Shown one piece after another: positions 35,927-44,756 of a stretch of DNA of 64,000 nucleotides. The notes beneath the pieces are model-generated. The model was given only the letters and a program-made list of their open reading frames with translations. It made no database searches and was not told where the DNA came from. The number at the start of each line of letters is the position of its first letter. Position 1 is the stretch's first letter. This DNA is from Algoriphagus sp. Y33 (GTDB taxonomy: Bacteria > Bacteroidota > Bacteroidia > Cytophagales > Cyclobacteriaceae): positions 2,170,001 through 2,234,000 of the forward strand of contig NZ_CP061947.1 of NCBI RefSeq assembly GCF_014838715.1, in the 5' to 3' direction. Both the position numbers and the translations under genes were made by a program.

Positions 35927-37075
35927 CTATAACTTCACTTTCAGTAATCTATCCAGTGCCAGATGAAGTTCCGAATTATCCTTTGCAAAGCAAAATCGAA
36001 GAATTTTACGGTCACTTCCATCCGAAAAAAACACGGAAATCGGAATACTCGCAACTCCAATTTCCTTGGTTAGCCTCACAGAAAGGCCATAGTCAGATTC
36101 GTCCGACAGGTGGGCATAGGATACCATTTGGAAGAAGCTTCCCTGCGCCGGCGTGAATTGAAATGGAGTATTTTTCAGTCCATCGCAGAAAAGATCCCTT
36201 TTCTTTTGATAAAAATGCGGAAGTGTCAAATAGCGTCCCGCATCAGACAAGTAATCGGCAAGTGCATATTGTAAAGGTGTAGCTGTGCTAAAAGTCAAAA
36301 ATTGGTGGATCTTACGGAATTCCTCCGTTAGCTTCGGCGGAGCAATACAATAGCCGATCTTCCAACCCGTCACATGAAAGGTTTTCCCAAAAGAACCACA
36401 GATAAACGTTCTTTCTCTCAGCGCCGGGTGGGTCAAAAGAGAATGGTGTACCCGCCCGTCAAAGGTGATGTGCTCATAAACTTCATCACTTACTATCAAA
36501 ATATTGGTGTCCTGAATCAAGTCAGCCAACGTATCCAGATCTTGCCTAGTCCACACATAGCCGCTCGGATTATGCGGTGTATTGACCATGATCAATCGTG
36601 TCTTGTCAGAGATAGCCGATTTCACTCTTTCCCAGTTAACCGAAAAGTCAGGCATCTCCAAGGGTACAAAAACCGGAATTCCTCCACTCAACTCCACCGC
36701 AGGTGCATAGGAATCATATGCAGGATCTAAGAGGATCACTTCATCGTCCTGCTTCACCACCGCGGTCACAGCAGCATACAGCGCTTCAGTAGCGCCTGAG
36801 ACTACAGTCACTTCTGACTCTGAATTCAAGTCAACCCCATAAACCAACTTGGTTTTTTCAGCGATCCGCTCACGTAATAAAGGCACTCCGCCCATAGGGG
36901 CGTATTGATTGAAACCTGCTCTCATGTAGTGATTTACCAAATCAAGCAATACCGGATCACATCCGAAGCCCGGAAATCCCTGCGAGAGATTAATTGCCTT
37001 GCTATCACTTGCAAGCTTCGACATGACTGTGAAAATTGTAGTCCCTACATGGGGAAGTTTGGATGAACTCGGCAT
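35927..37075 (-). CDS. Methionine aminotransferase (class I/II PLP enzyme, YbdL-like)
   Basis: The protein has 382 residues. Family features are 'INLSQGFPGFGCDP', 'GFNQYAPMGGVPLLRE', 'VVSGATEALYAA', 'NTPHNPSGYVW', 'IVSDEVYEHITFDG' and the PLP lysine in 'GSFGKTFHVTGWKIG'. This is the fold-I aminotransferase group of E. coli YbdL, which transaminates methionine (also His, Phe) with 2-oxoacids. It probably takes part in methionine salvage or amino-acid turnover. A minus-strand -7 box TAGTTTTG lies at 37081-37088, very close to the start. Confidence 0.87.
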   Translation of the reverse strand: MPSSSKLPHVGTTIFTVMSKLASDSKAINLSQGFPGFGCDPVLLDLVNHYMRAGFNQYAPMGGVPLLRERIAEKTKLVYGVDLNSESEVTVVSGATEALYAAVTAVVKQDDEVILLDPAYDSYAPAVELSGGIPVFVPLEMPDFSVNWERVKSAISDKTRLIMVNTPHNPSGYVWTRQDLDTLADLIQDTNILIVSDEVYEHITFDGRVHHSLLTHPALRERTFICGSFGKTFHVTGWKIGYCIAPPKLTEEFRKIHQFLTFSTATPLQYALADYLSDAGRYLTLPHFYQKKRDLFCDGLKNTPFQFTPAQGSFFQMVSYAHLSDESDYGLSVRLTKEIGVASIPISVFFSDGSDRKILRFCFAKDNSELHLALDRLLKVKL

Positions 37076-37456
37076 AACTTCAAAACTATTGATTTTGCGA
37101 TAGTATTTTTCAATGTGAACGAATTGAGTACAGAATTGTCTTTATTTTCCGCAGATTAGCGCAGAAAAACACCGCAGATCTACGCTGATTTTCTTAGTAG
37201 AATTTCCAATAAATATGGACTACTGTAACGGTTCGAATCTCCCGACTTGGACAAAATAATTACTGCCTTTCAATTGGTCTCAGCTGAATTTATTATGAAA
37301 GTTTTATGAAGCAGTCAGGAGACTGCAATATGATCAGCACAAGCCTGCCCGACCGGTAGGCAGGTCTGAAGACTTTGCGCCAGATGAATTTTAGGCATTT
37401 TTGACTACTTTTGCCTCGCTTTAGCCAACCCAATATAACTTTAAAACTCCACCAAA
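37076..37456. other. Intergenic region made of dispersed-repeat fragments
   Basis: No gene is visible. From left to right it holds a -7 box for the aminotransferase (minus), two CCGCAGAT words (37149 and 37172) like those around GxxExxY genes, the 23-nt block 37230-37252 shared with 12201-12223, a hairpin at 37311-37326, a GGCAGG palindrome at 37344-37364, and a -7 box TACTTTTG (37406-37413) for arginase. Confidence 0.6.
37344..37364. repeat. REP-like palindrome CCTGCC...GGCAGG
   Basis: Perfect 6-bp arms surround a 9-nt centre (CGACCGGTA). Similar palindromes occur at 40767-40781 and 62743-62757, all intergenic. Confidence 0.55.
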
Positions 37457-38407
37457 ATGCGAGATATTAAACTAGTAGAAGTACGTTCGGAAATAGCTGC
37501 CGGCACCCGGGGAGCAAGTATGGGGATTGACGCATTGAAAATTGCAAGTTTGGATAAGAAGTCTGATTTCTTCACCCAGTTTGATCCAATTAATGTTCCT
37601 GATGCCAATAATTACCTTTGGAAAGGAAATAATTTTCCCCATGCCAAGTACATAGACGGTGTATATCAGGTGTTGAAAAATGTGTATTCCACCATAGAAT
37701 CACTGAGGATGGAAAAGAAATTCCCTATCGTCCTGGCAGGGGATCACAGCACCGCCGCAGGAACTATCATGGGAATCAAAGCTGCCGATCCCGAAAAGCG
37801 ACTGGGGGTGATCTGGATAGATGCCCATGCTGATTTGCACACTCCTTTCACCACTCCTTCCGGAAATATGCATGGAATGCCATTGGCGATGGTTTCCCAA
37901 TTGGACAACCTGGACTGCCGGGTCAATGAGCCATCCGAGGAGACTTTGGCGATCTGGAAGAAAATCAAAACCATCGGTGGTGACTTCCCAAAAATCATCC
38001 CAAGTGATATAGTATTCATCACAGTCAGGGACACGCAAGCTCCGGAGGATCATTTGATGAAAAATTACGGAATAAAAAACTTCAGTACCCAAGAAGTTCG
38101 CTCAAAGGGAATAGAACAGATCGCCACTGAAGCCTTAGAAACACTTAAAGACTGCGATCAAATCTATATTTCATTTGATGTGGACAGTCTGGATAGTTCT
38201 ATTTCTGTAGGTACGGGCACACCTGTTCCTGATGGATTGACAGTCCAAGAAGCGATAGAGTTAAATGTCAAACTCATACGGGACAAACGCGTCTGCTGCT
38301 GGGAAATCGTGGAAGTAAACCCCACGCTGGATTCAGAGAATTTGATGGCTGAAAACGCTTTCGAAGTCCTCGAAGCAACAACTAAAAGCCTGGTAGATAA
38401 TTTCTAA
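37457..38407 (+). CDS. Arginase family protein (ureohydrolase)
   Basis: The protein has 316 residues. Manganese-binding motifs are 'VLAGDHSTAAG', 'VIWIDAHADLHTP' and 'ISFDVDSLDSS', all with the expected His and Asp residues. 'GNMHGMPLAM' is the substrate-loop region of arginases (agmatinases and formimidoylglutamases differ here). It should hydrolyse arginine to ornithine and urea in the cytoplasm. Arginine decarboxylase and arginyl-tRNA synthetase genes lie nearby, which supports arginine as substrate. A -7 box TACTTTTG is at 37406-37413. Confidence 0.87.
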   Translation: MRDIKLVEVRSEIAAGTRGASMGIDALKIASLDKKSDFFTQFDPINVPDANNYLWKGNNFPHAKYIDGVYQVLKNVYSTIESLRMEKKFPIVLAGDHSTAAGTIMGIKAADPEKRLGVIWIDAHADLHTPFTTPSGNMHGMPLAMVSQLDNLDCRVNEPSEETLAIWKKIKTIGGDFPKIIPSDIVFITVRDTQAPEDHLMKNYGIKNFSTQEVRSKGIEQIATEALETLKDCDQIYISFDVDSLDSSISVGTGTPVPDGLTVQEAIELNVKLIRDKRVCCWEIVEVNPTLDSENLMAENAFEVLEATTKSLVDNF

Positions 38408-38413
38408 CTTAAG

Positions 38414-38440
38414 CCACAAAGAACACAAAGTGACACAAAG
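38414..38440 (+). repeat. Left inverted repeat flanking the GxxExxY gene
   Basis: This 27-nt arm begins CCACAAAGAACACAAAG and ends exactly before the ATG of the GxxExxY gene. Its reverse complement matches the right arm (38854-38880) at 21 of 27 positions. The internal periodicity is CACAAAG repeated three times. Confidence 0.65.
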
Positions 38441-38851
38441 ATGGACCTGAAAAAAGAATTGAATGAAGATGAATTATCCAATATCGTTCTGGGTGTTGCA
38501 ATTGATGTTCATACGCAACTAGGTCCTGGATTGCTTGAGAATGTCTACAAAAAAGTTTTAGCAATAAAACTTCAAAACTTAGGTTTGCAAGTTGAAGTTG
38601 AAAAGACAATGCCAATTACGATTGATGGGATTTCAATTGACCTCGGTTATAAAATCGATCTACTTGTTCAAAAATAGTTGGTCATCGAACTGAAGTCTGT
38701 TAAAGAAATATCTGACGTCCATTTGGCCCAAGCAATAAATTATTTAAAGCTTGGAGGTTATAAATTAGGTTTAATTATAAACTTTAATGTCTCAAAATTG
38801 CGATACGGAATCAAGAGGGTTATAAATACTAAAGGGCCAAGACCTTTTTAA
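38441..38851 (+). pseudogene. GxxExxY protein (PD-(D/E)XK_3-like), interrupted by TAG
   Basis: These 137 codons run from ATG to TAA at 38849-38851, but an in-frame TAG at 38675-38677 stops translation after 78 residues. The first part contains 'GVAIDVHTQLGPGLLENVYK', the GxxExxY motif of the family. After the TAG, 'LVIELKSVKEISDVHLAQAI' and 'YLKLGGYKLGLIINFNV' complete the nuclease-like core, with the ELK motif just behind the stop. The TAG replaces one codon before 'LVIELK', so it is a simple nonsense change. Flanking inverted repeats (38414-38440, 38854-38880) suggest the gene arrived or spreads with a repeat element. Family function is unknown; a nuclease-like fold is predicted. Confidence 0.85.
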
Positions 38852-38853
38852 TC

Positions 38854-38880
38854 CTTTGCGAACCTTTGCGCTCTTTGTGG
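38854..38880 (-). repeat. Right inverted repeat flanking the GxxExxY gene
   Basis: It begins 2 bp after the TAA of the GxxExxY gene and ends CTCTTTGTGG. It is the inverted partner of 38414-38440 (21/27 identity) and stops 13 bp before the argS start codon. Confidence 0.65.
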
Positions 38881-38893
38881 CAAAATTATTATC

Positions 38894-40684
38894 ATGAACA
38901 TACAAGAATCAATACACAACGGCATTCAGCTTGCCTTTCAGCATATCTTCAATCACGACCTGCCGTTGGAGCAGATCAGTCTCGCTCCTACGCGGAAGGA
39001 ATTTGAAGGAACCTATACTTTCGTTGTCTTTCCTTACCTGAAAGTATCGAAGGCAACTCCGGAAGCTACCGCCACTTTGATCGGTGAATACCTCAAAGAA
39101 AATGTCGCTGAAGTATCGGGGTTCAATGTGGTGAAGGGTTTTCTGAATCTGGAACTGAACAATATGATCTGGGTAGATGTGTTCCAAAAGCTTTTTGCAA
39201 ATGAAAACATCGGCCAGCTTCCTGCCAACGGTCAGAAAGTGATGGTGGAATATTCTTCCCCAAACACGAACAAACCATTACATCTAGGCCACTTGAGAAA
39301 TAACTTTTTGGGTTTCTCAGTCGCCAATATTCTAGAAGCAAATGGCTATGAAGTGATCAAAGCCAACCTGGTAAACGACAGGGGAATTCACATCTGTAAG
39401 TCCATGGTGGCTTACCGGCATTTTGCCAATGGTGAAACTCCGGAGTCTTCCGGACTGAAAGGAGATCATCTGGCCGGCAAATACTATGTGATTTTTGATC
39501 AGGAATACAAAAAGCAGATTGCTGAACTAAAAGAAAAAGGACAGACAGAAGAGGAAGCCAAAAAGAATGCCCCCCTGCTCCTTGAAGCGCAGGATATGCT
39601 CCGCAAGTGGGAAGCCAATGACGAAGAAGTGGTCTCACTGTGGAAGCAGATGAATGCTTGGGTGTATGCCGGGTTTGAAAAAACCTACCGACGTATGGGA
39701 GTTAGTTTTGACAAGTATTATTATGAGTCGGACACCTATCTGTTAGGCAAGGATATTGTCGCTGAGGGTCTCGATAAGGGAGCCTTTTTCAAGAAGGAAA
39801 ATAGCTCAGTTTGGGTGGATCTTACTAATGAGGGATTGGACGAAAAGCTTGTTCTTCGTGGGGACGGCACCTCTGTTTACATCACTCAAGATATGGGAAC
39901 TGCTGATCTGAAGTACGATGATTTCGGAATCAGTAAATCTGTATATGTAGTTGGAAATGAGCAGGATTATCACTTTGATGTCTTATTTAAGATTATGAGA
40001 AAATTGGGCAGACCTTATGGTGAAGGACTGTATCATTTGTCCTATGGCATGGTAGATTTACCAACAGGAAAAATGAAATCCCGTGAGGGAACTGTGGTAG
40101 ATGCTGATGATCTGATGCAGGAGATGGTAGATACTGCAGCTCAACACACCAAGGAGCTTGGCAAAATCGATGGCTTCAATGAAGAGCAGGCAGCCGAACT
40201 CTATGAGACCCTTGGAATGGGAGCTTTGAAGTACTTTCTGCTGAAGGTAGATCCAAAAAAACGAATGCTTTTCAATCCTCAAGAATCTATAGAGTTTCAG
40301 GGAAACACAGGGCCTTTTATCCAATACTCACATGCCCGAATCGCTTCTATCTTGAGAAAAGCAGCGCAAATTGGAGTTGATTACAAGCAAGCGGATTTCT
40401 CCGCTATTTCTAAAATTGAAGAATCAGAGTCGAGTTTAATTTACCTGCTTAATGATTTTGAAAAGAAAATCTCTCAGGCTGGATTGGATTATTCTCCTGC
40501 AGTATTAGCACAATACCTTTTCGATTTAGCCAAGGAATACAATAGATTCTATGCAGATCTCCCTATATTTCTGGAAAATGATCCAACTGTTCTTTCTTTC
40601 CGCGTAGCACTTTCGGCGCATACTGCCAAAACTCTGAAAAGAGGAATGCTGCTACTTGGAATCACGGTACCGGAACGAATGTAA
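38894..40684 (+). CDS. argS: Arginine--tRNA ligase
   Basis: This is a 596-residue class I aminoacyl-tRNA synthetase. The N-terminal additional domain (1-110) is followed by the HIGH motif as HLGH in 'SSPNTNKPLHLGHLRNN'. The KMSKS-like loop is 'GKMKSREGTVVDADDL', and the arginyl-specific anticodon domain ends 'AKTLKRGMLLLGITVPERM'. It charges tRNA-Arg in the cytoplasm. The start lies only 13 bp behind a repeat arm of the GxxExxY element, so its promoter must lie within or upstream of that element, or expression comes from arginase read-through. Confidence 0.96.
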   Translation: MNIQESIHNGIQLAFQHIFNHDLPLEQISLAPTRKEFEGTYTFVVFPYLKVSKATPEATATLIGEYLKENVAEVSGFNVVKGFLNLELNNMIWVDVFQKLFANENIGQLPANGQKVMVEYSSPNTNKPLHLGHLRNNFLGFSVANILEANGYEVIKANLVNDRGIHICKSMVAYRHFANGETPESSGLKGDHLAGKYYVIFDQEYKKQIAELKEKGQTEEEAKKNAPLLLEAQDMLRKWEANDEEVVSLWKQMNAWVYAGFEKTYRRMGVSFDKYYYESDTYLLGKDIVAEGLDKGAFFKKENSSVWVDLTNEGLDEKLVLRGDGTSVYITQDMGTADLKYDDFGISKSVYVVGNEQDYHFDVLFKIMRKLGRPYGEGLYHLSYGMVDLPTGKMKSREGTVVDADDLMQEMVDTAAQHTKELGKIDGFNEEQAAELYETLGMGALKYFLLKVDPKKRMLFNPQESIEFQGNTGPFIQYSHARIASILRKAAQIGVDYKQADFSAISKIEESESSLIYLLNDFEKKISQAGLDYSPAVLAQYLFDLAKEYNRFYADLPIFLENDPTVLSFRVALSAHTAKTLKRGMLLLGITVPERM

Positions 40685-40766
40685 TACTAAAACCGAGCAC
40701 GACTCAATCGACTCACAACTTGTTTCGGGAGAGGGATGATTATTAACTGTGCGAGGTTCCATTTGA

Positions 40767-40781
40767 CTGCCCGGAAGGCAG
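40767..40781. repeat. REP-like palindrome CTGCC...GGCAG
   Basis: Perfect 5-bp arms flank CGGAA. It is directly followed by the 26-nt block 40787-40812, which recurs at 61402-61427. Confidence 0.5.
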
Positions 40782-40786
40782 GTTCA

Positions 40787-40812
40787 GTTTCCTTGGTCAC
40801 AGGACAGATTAT
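40787..40812 (+). repeat. Dispersed 26-nt repeat, copy 1 (copy 2 at 61402-61427)
   Basis: It begins GTTTCCTTGGTCACAGGACA. Copy 2 differs at 3 of 26 bases. In both places the repeat lies 26-27 nt upstream of a start codon (40839 and 61455), so it may contribute to the 5' leader. Confidence 0.6.
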
Positions 40813-40838
40813 AACTTTAAAAAATAAATTATAAACAA

Positions 40839-41426
40839 ATGAAAAACTTACTATTTCTAGGCTGCCTCCTTTTACTTGTGAGTGCTTATTCTATCAGTAA
40901 AACCCATTTGTCTAAAGCTAAGACCAGTTTAGTTTCCAAACATGGCAAGGTAAAATCCTTTTATGAATTCACCATGAAAGACTTAGAGGGCAATGAAGTT
41001 GATTTCAAGACTTTCAAGGGCAAAAAAATCATGGTAGTAAATGTCGCTTCCAAATGCGGCTACACCCCACAATACGAAGCATTGCAAAAATTGTATTCTG
41101 AGAATAGTGACAAACTGATCATTTTAGGTTTTCCTGCCAACAATTTCGGCGGACAGGAGCCCGGTTCGAACGAGGAAATCAAATCTTTCTGTTCGGAAAA
41201 TTATGGGGTCACTTTCCCGGTGTTTGAAAAAGTCTCAGTAAAAGGTTTTGACAAACACCCTATTTACAGATGGCTTTCGGATGCCGAACTAAACGGCTGG
41301 AATAACGAAGAACCGAGTTGGAACTTCTGTAAATACATGCTTAATGAAAAAGGTGAACTGATCAAATTTTTTCCTTCGAAAGTTGAACCATTAGATCAGG
41401 AAATCCTGGATTTAATCAACGCTTAA
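40839..41426 (+). CDS. Glutathione peroxidase family protein (Cys type)
   Basis: The protein has 195 residues. A hydrophobic N-terminus (1-19) suggests export or membrane anchoring. The peroxidatic residue is Cys73 in 'NVASKCGYTPQYEAL', not selenocysteine. The conserved Gln lies in 'GFPANNFGGQEPGSNEEI' and the Trp in 'PSWNFCKYML', completing the family tetrad. Bacterial members usually reduce lipid or organic peroxides with thioredoxin. The gene is 19 bp upstream of menA and the two probably form one transcript. Confidence 0.92.
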   Translation: MKNLLFLGCLLLLVSAYSISKTHLSKAKTSLVSKHGKVKSFYEFTMKDLEGNEVDFKTFKGKKIMVVNVASKCGYTPQYEALQKLYSENSDKLIILGFPANNFGGQEPGSNEEIKSFCSENYGVTFPVFEKVSVKGFDKHPIYRWLSDAELNGWNNEEPSWNFCKYMLNEKGELIKFFPSKVEPLDQEILDLINA

Positions 41427-41445
41427 TCAGACTATTCCCTACTGA

Positions 41446-42366
41446 GTGAAACAAGCAATACATACAAAAAAGGAAGCCTGGCTGCATGCGGTCAGGCTTC
41501 GAACTTTACCCCTTGCTCTAGCGAGTATTTTCGCAGGATCATTTTTGGCAGCTTACAAGGAAGTTTTCCGCTGGGAGATTTTACTATTCGCTTCATTGAC
41601 CACCATCTTTCTACAGATCCTATCCAACCTTTCCAACGACTATGGGGACACTGTGCACGGCGCAGACCACCAAGAGCGTCAGGGTCCTGTGAGAGCCGTA
41701 CAATCCGGTCTGATCTCTTTACCCGAAATGAAGAAAGCCATGTACTTATTTGGTGCATTGGCCCTGGTTTCAGGCTTGCTTTTGTTATTCCTCGCAATAC
41801 AGGACTGGGTACTTTTCGGAGTATTCTTAGGCTTGGGACTAGCTGCTATCTGGGCATCTATTTCATATACCTCCGGGAGTAATCCTTACGGATATGCCGG
41901 GTTTGGGGATATTTCCGTGTTTGTATTCTTCGGTTTGCTGGGTGTTTATGGCACTTACTTTCTCCATAGTTTAGCTTGGGATGATTCGGTCATTTGGATT
42001 GGAATAGCATTAGGATTTTTCAGCGCCGCGGTGCTAAACATCAATAATATCCGGGATATAGATTCTGATACAACGGCCGGAAAAAGATCTATTCCTGTAC
42101 GGATTGGCAAGAAGGCGGCTATTGTTTACAACTGGTTCTTGATTTTGGGAGGAAATTATTGTCTGGTGATTTTCGCTTTTATCACCAAAGAATGGACTGC
42201 TATACTTGCCCTGGTGGTTTTGCCGTTGATGATCAAAATTGGAATAGGCGTACAAAAAGGAAAGGATTCTCAAGCGATAGATCCCAATCTAAAAAAAATG
42301 GCAATCAGCACTTTGCTATGGGTTATTCTTTTTGGGATAGGTTTGGTTTTTTTAGGGAAAAGCTGA
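41446..42366 (+). CDS. menA: 1,4-dihydroxy-2-naphthoate polyprenyltransferase
   Basis: This 306-residue UbiA-superfamily membrane enzyme has about nine helices. It starts at GTG 41446; no ATG is near, and the N-terminal 'AWLHAVRLRTLPLALASIF' is the usual MenA beginning. The first aspartate motif is 'NLSNDYGDTVHGAD' and the second is 'NNIRDIDSDTTAGKRSIPV'. It attaches a polyprenyl chain to DHNA in menaquinone synthesis at the inner membrane. It follows the glutathione peroxidase gene after 19 bp. Confidence 0.93.
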   Translation: MKQAIHTKKEAWLHAVRLRTLPLALASIFAGSFLAAYKEVFRWEILLFASLTTIFLQILSNLSNDYGDTVHGADHQERQGPVRAVQSGLISLPEMKKAMYLFGALALVSGLLLLFLAIQDWVLFGVFLGLGLAAIWASISYTSGSNPYGYAGFGDISVFVFFGLLGVYGTYFLHSLAWDDSVIWIGIALGFFSAAVLNINNIRDIDSDTTAGKRSIPVRIGKKAAIVYNWFLILGGNYCLVIFAFITKEWTAILALVVLPLMIKIGIGVQKGKDSQAIDPNLKKMAISTLLWVILFGIGLVFLGKS

Positions 42367-42428
42367 TAAAAGTCCTTTTCTAATCTTCAAATTAGAGGTA
42401 ATTTGGCATAAACCAACTCAGTGCTAAT

Positions 42429-43280
42429 ATGAACAAAATACTTGTCCCTTTCGATTTTTCAGAACAGGCACAGCATGCTCTGGATCTATCCACTAACCTT
42501 TCTAGTAAACTTGATAATGTGGAAATTACTGTATTGCATGTCATAGAAATCCCTTCTACAGCCGGAATGAATACCATGGGCGGTGGGGAAATGGTTCCTG
42601 ATTATGAAAATCAAATATTCTTTATCGAACTGATGGACCGCCGAAAAGCGCAGTTTAAAGAAATGGAATCCAAGTATTCCGGAAACAACTATTCCTTCAG
42701 AACTAAATTAGTATTGGGAAATGCCTTCAAAAGTATTTCTTCTGCAATATTGGAGGAAGATCCGGATTTAGTTGTGATGGGTTCTAAAGGATCTAGCGGA
42801 ATGGAAGAAGTTTTGATTGGAAGTAATACCGAAAAGGTAGTACGTACAGCCCATTGCCCCGTTGTCACTGTCAAAACCGCAACAGATCCCGCTACCATTA
42901 AAAAAATTGTGTTTGCAAGTGATTTCCGTGAAGATCAGGATGAGTTAGCCAATCAGCTCATAGCTCTCCAAAAATTATTTGATGCCGATCTCTACTTGGT
43001 AATAATCAATACTCCGGGAAGTTTTGAGACCACCAGGGAGTCAGCTGTTAGAATTAAAAGATTTGTCAACAAGTACGCTATTGTAGGAGCTGTAGCTGAA
43101 ATATATAATTCATATTCTGAAGAAGCAGGGATCGTGGAATTTGCAGGAGATATTGATGCAGATATGATTGCTATGGCAACTCATGGAAGAACCGGTTTGG
43201 CCCACCTGTTTACGGGAAGCATCGCTGAAGATGTGGTCAACCATGCAAAACGTCCTGTCTGGACATTTAAAACTAAGTAG
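42429..43280 (+). CDS. Universal stress protein, tandem UspA domains
   Basis: The protein has 283 residues in two Usp domains (about 1-150 and 155-283). The first carries an ATP-binding pattern GSKGSSGMEEVLIGSNTEKV. The second ends 'ATHGRTGLAHLFTGSIAEDV', so both loops look competent. It is a cytoplasmic stress-response nucleotide-binding protein; a specific role cannot be named. It starts 62 bp after menA. Confidence 0.92.
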   Translation: MNKILVPFDFSEQAQHALDLSTNLSSKLDNVEITVLHVIEIPSTAGMNTMGGGEMVPDYENQIFFIELMDRRKAQFKEMESKYSGNNYSFRTKLVLGNAFKSISSAILEEDPDLVVMGSKGSSGMEEVLIGSNTEKVVRTAHCPVVTVKTATDPATIKKIVFASDFREDQDELANQLIALQKLFDADLYLVIINTPGSFETTRESAVRIKRFVNKYAIVGAVAEIYNSYSEEAGIVEFAGDIDADMIAMATHGRTGLAHLFTGSIAEDVVNHAKRPVWTFKTK

Positions 43281-43411
43281 ATTCCTCAATTGATAAATTG
43301 GGGCTGTTTCACAAATCATAATTGTCAGGCTGATCGACTACCACCTCCAGGAGGACAGGCACTCAGTCTGACAAGAAAACCTGATTTTGAGATAGCCTCT
43401 TTCGTTTTAAT

Positions 43412-43765
43412 ATGACAAAAAAAAGTAACGACTGGAAAAAGCGCGATGGTGTGGTGTATTCCACCAGTGATGATTTTGAATTTCAAACAGGAAATGATGA
43501 AATCGAAGAAACTCTTGCAGCAAATCAGCAAAACCTTAAAGTATTGCTGGACAAAAAAGCCCGTGCAGGCAAGAAAGTAACTTTGATTGAAGGTTTCATC
43601 GGAAGTGATGATGATCTTAAAGAATTGGGAAAAATGCTTAAAAATAAATGTGGAGTCGGTGGATCGGCAAAGGATGGGGAGATCCTTATCCAAGGCGATC
43701 ATCGAGACAAGGTAGTTCAGGTTTTGCTGGCAGCCGGTTACAGAGCAAAAAAGTCAGGAGGATAA
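43412..43765 (+). CDS. SUI1/eIF1-like translation factor (YciH family)
   Basis: The protein has 117 residues. The SUI1 fold occupies about 45-117: '[20 protein letters not shown]' then '[20 protein letters not shown]' and '[17 protein letters not shown]'. Bacterial YciH-type proteins are related to eukaryotic eIF1 and can influence start-codon discrimination. The N-terminal 45 residues are charged and variable. A DMT transporter follows 59 bp downstream. Confidence 0.9.
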   Translation: MTKKSNDWKKRDGVVYSTSDDFEFQTGNDEIEETLAANQQNLKVLLDKKARAGKKVTLIEGFIGSDDDLKELGKMLKNKCGVGGSAKDGEILIQGDHRDKVVQVLLAAGYRAKKSGG

Positions 43766-43824
43766 ACGGTAAAAGTTGAAGTACAATGCCCTTAAAAGCT
43801 AACTGATAATTTTACGGAAATCTA

Positions 43825-44706
43825 TTGCACGATACATTACTCCTTTCTGTTGTTATCATCCTAAGGATCATTTCCAATCCTCTTGCAAATGTCTTCCAAA
43901 AGCAATTAACGATTCAGGGATCGCATCCCCTATGGGTGAATTTCCTCACTTATTTCCTCTTGGCAAGTGCTTGTTTAGTAGGGTTATTATTTTTGGATTT
44001 GAGTGATCTGGCCGATGGCTTCTGGTTTTACGCTATACTTGGGGGGATTTTTGGTGCTTTGGGAAATGGGCTCTTGGTTAAAGCACTCCATAGAGGCAAT
44101 CTTTCCATTCTCGGCCCAATCAATTCATACAAATCTATTGTAGGGCTAATTTTCGGGATTTTTCTTTTGAGAGAAACCCCCAGCCTTTGGGGAATTTTGG
44201 GTATTGGGATTATCGTTTTCGGAAGTTACCTTGTGCTTGACACTACTGAAGAACGCTTCTCACCTGCTCTTTTGAGAAACAGGGAAATCCAGTTCCGCCT
44301 CGGGGCTATGGTTCTAACGGCTATAGAAGCAGTATTTGTAAAGAAAGTCATACTTGCCTCCTCTACTACTCTGGCCTTTATCTCTTGGTGTTTGTTTGGT
44401 GCCCTATTTTCATTTTTACTTTTGCTGATTTTCAGGATAAATCCCGCCCGGGAGTTCTCCAATGTTAAGTTCTACAGTCTTGGCAAACTCATTTTTCTGA
44501 TTAGTTGCATTGGCATCATGCAGCTTTCCACGAATTACGTCTTCAAAAATATGGAGGTAGGATACGCACTTTCGCTTTTCCAACTCTCCGTTATCGTCAG
44601 TGTACTTTTAGGCTATAGAATATTTAAGGAGAAAGAGATCCGGAAGAAAATCATTGGATCAGCCATTATGGTTGTAGGATCAGCACTGATTATCCTCTTT
44701 AACTAA
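43825..44706 (+). CDS. EamA/DMT superfamily transporter
   Basis: The protein has 293 residues with about ten membrane helices in two EamA halves ('GLIFGIFLLRETPSLWGILG' in the first half, 'LGYRIFKEKEIRKKIIGSAI' in the second). The start appears to be TTG 43825, as no ATG lies near the first helix. Such carriers export or import amino acids, nucleobases or sugars; substrate unknown. Convergent with the HD-PycTM gene. Confidence 0.85.
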   Translation: MHDTLLLSVVIILRIISNPLANVFQKQLTIQGSHPLWVNFLTYFLLASACLVGLLFLDLSDLADGFWFYAILGGIFGALGNGLLVKALHRGNLSILGPINSYKSIVGLIFGIFLLRETPSLWGILGIGIIVFGSYLVLDTTEERFSPALLRNREIQFRLGAMVLTAIEAVFVKKVILASSTTLAFISWCLFGALFSFLLLLIFRINPAREFSNVKFYSLGKLIFLISCIGIMQLSTNYVFKNMEVGYALSLFQLSVIVSVLLGYRIFKEKEIRKKIIGSAIMVVGSALIILFN

Positions 44707-44756
44707 CCCAAAAAGGGTTGTCGAGTCTATTTGGTCCTATATCACTACGCAATCCT

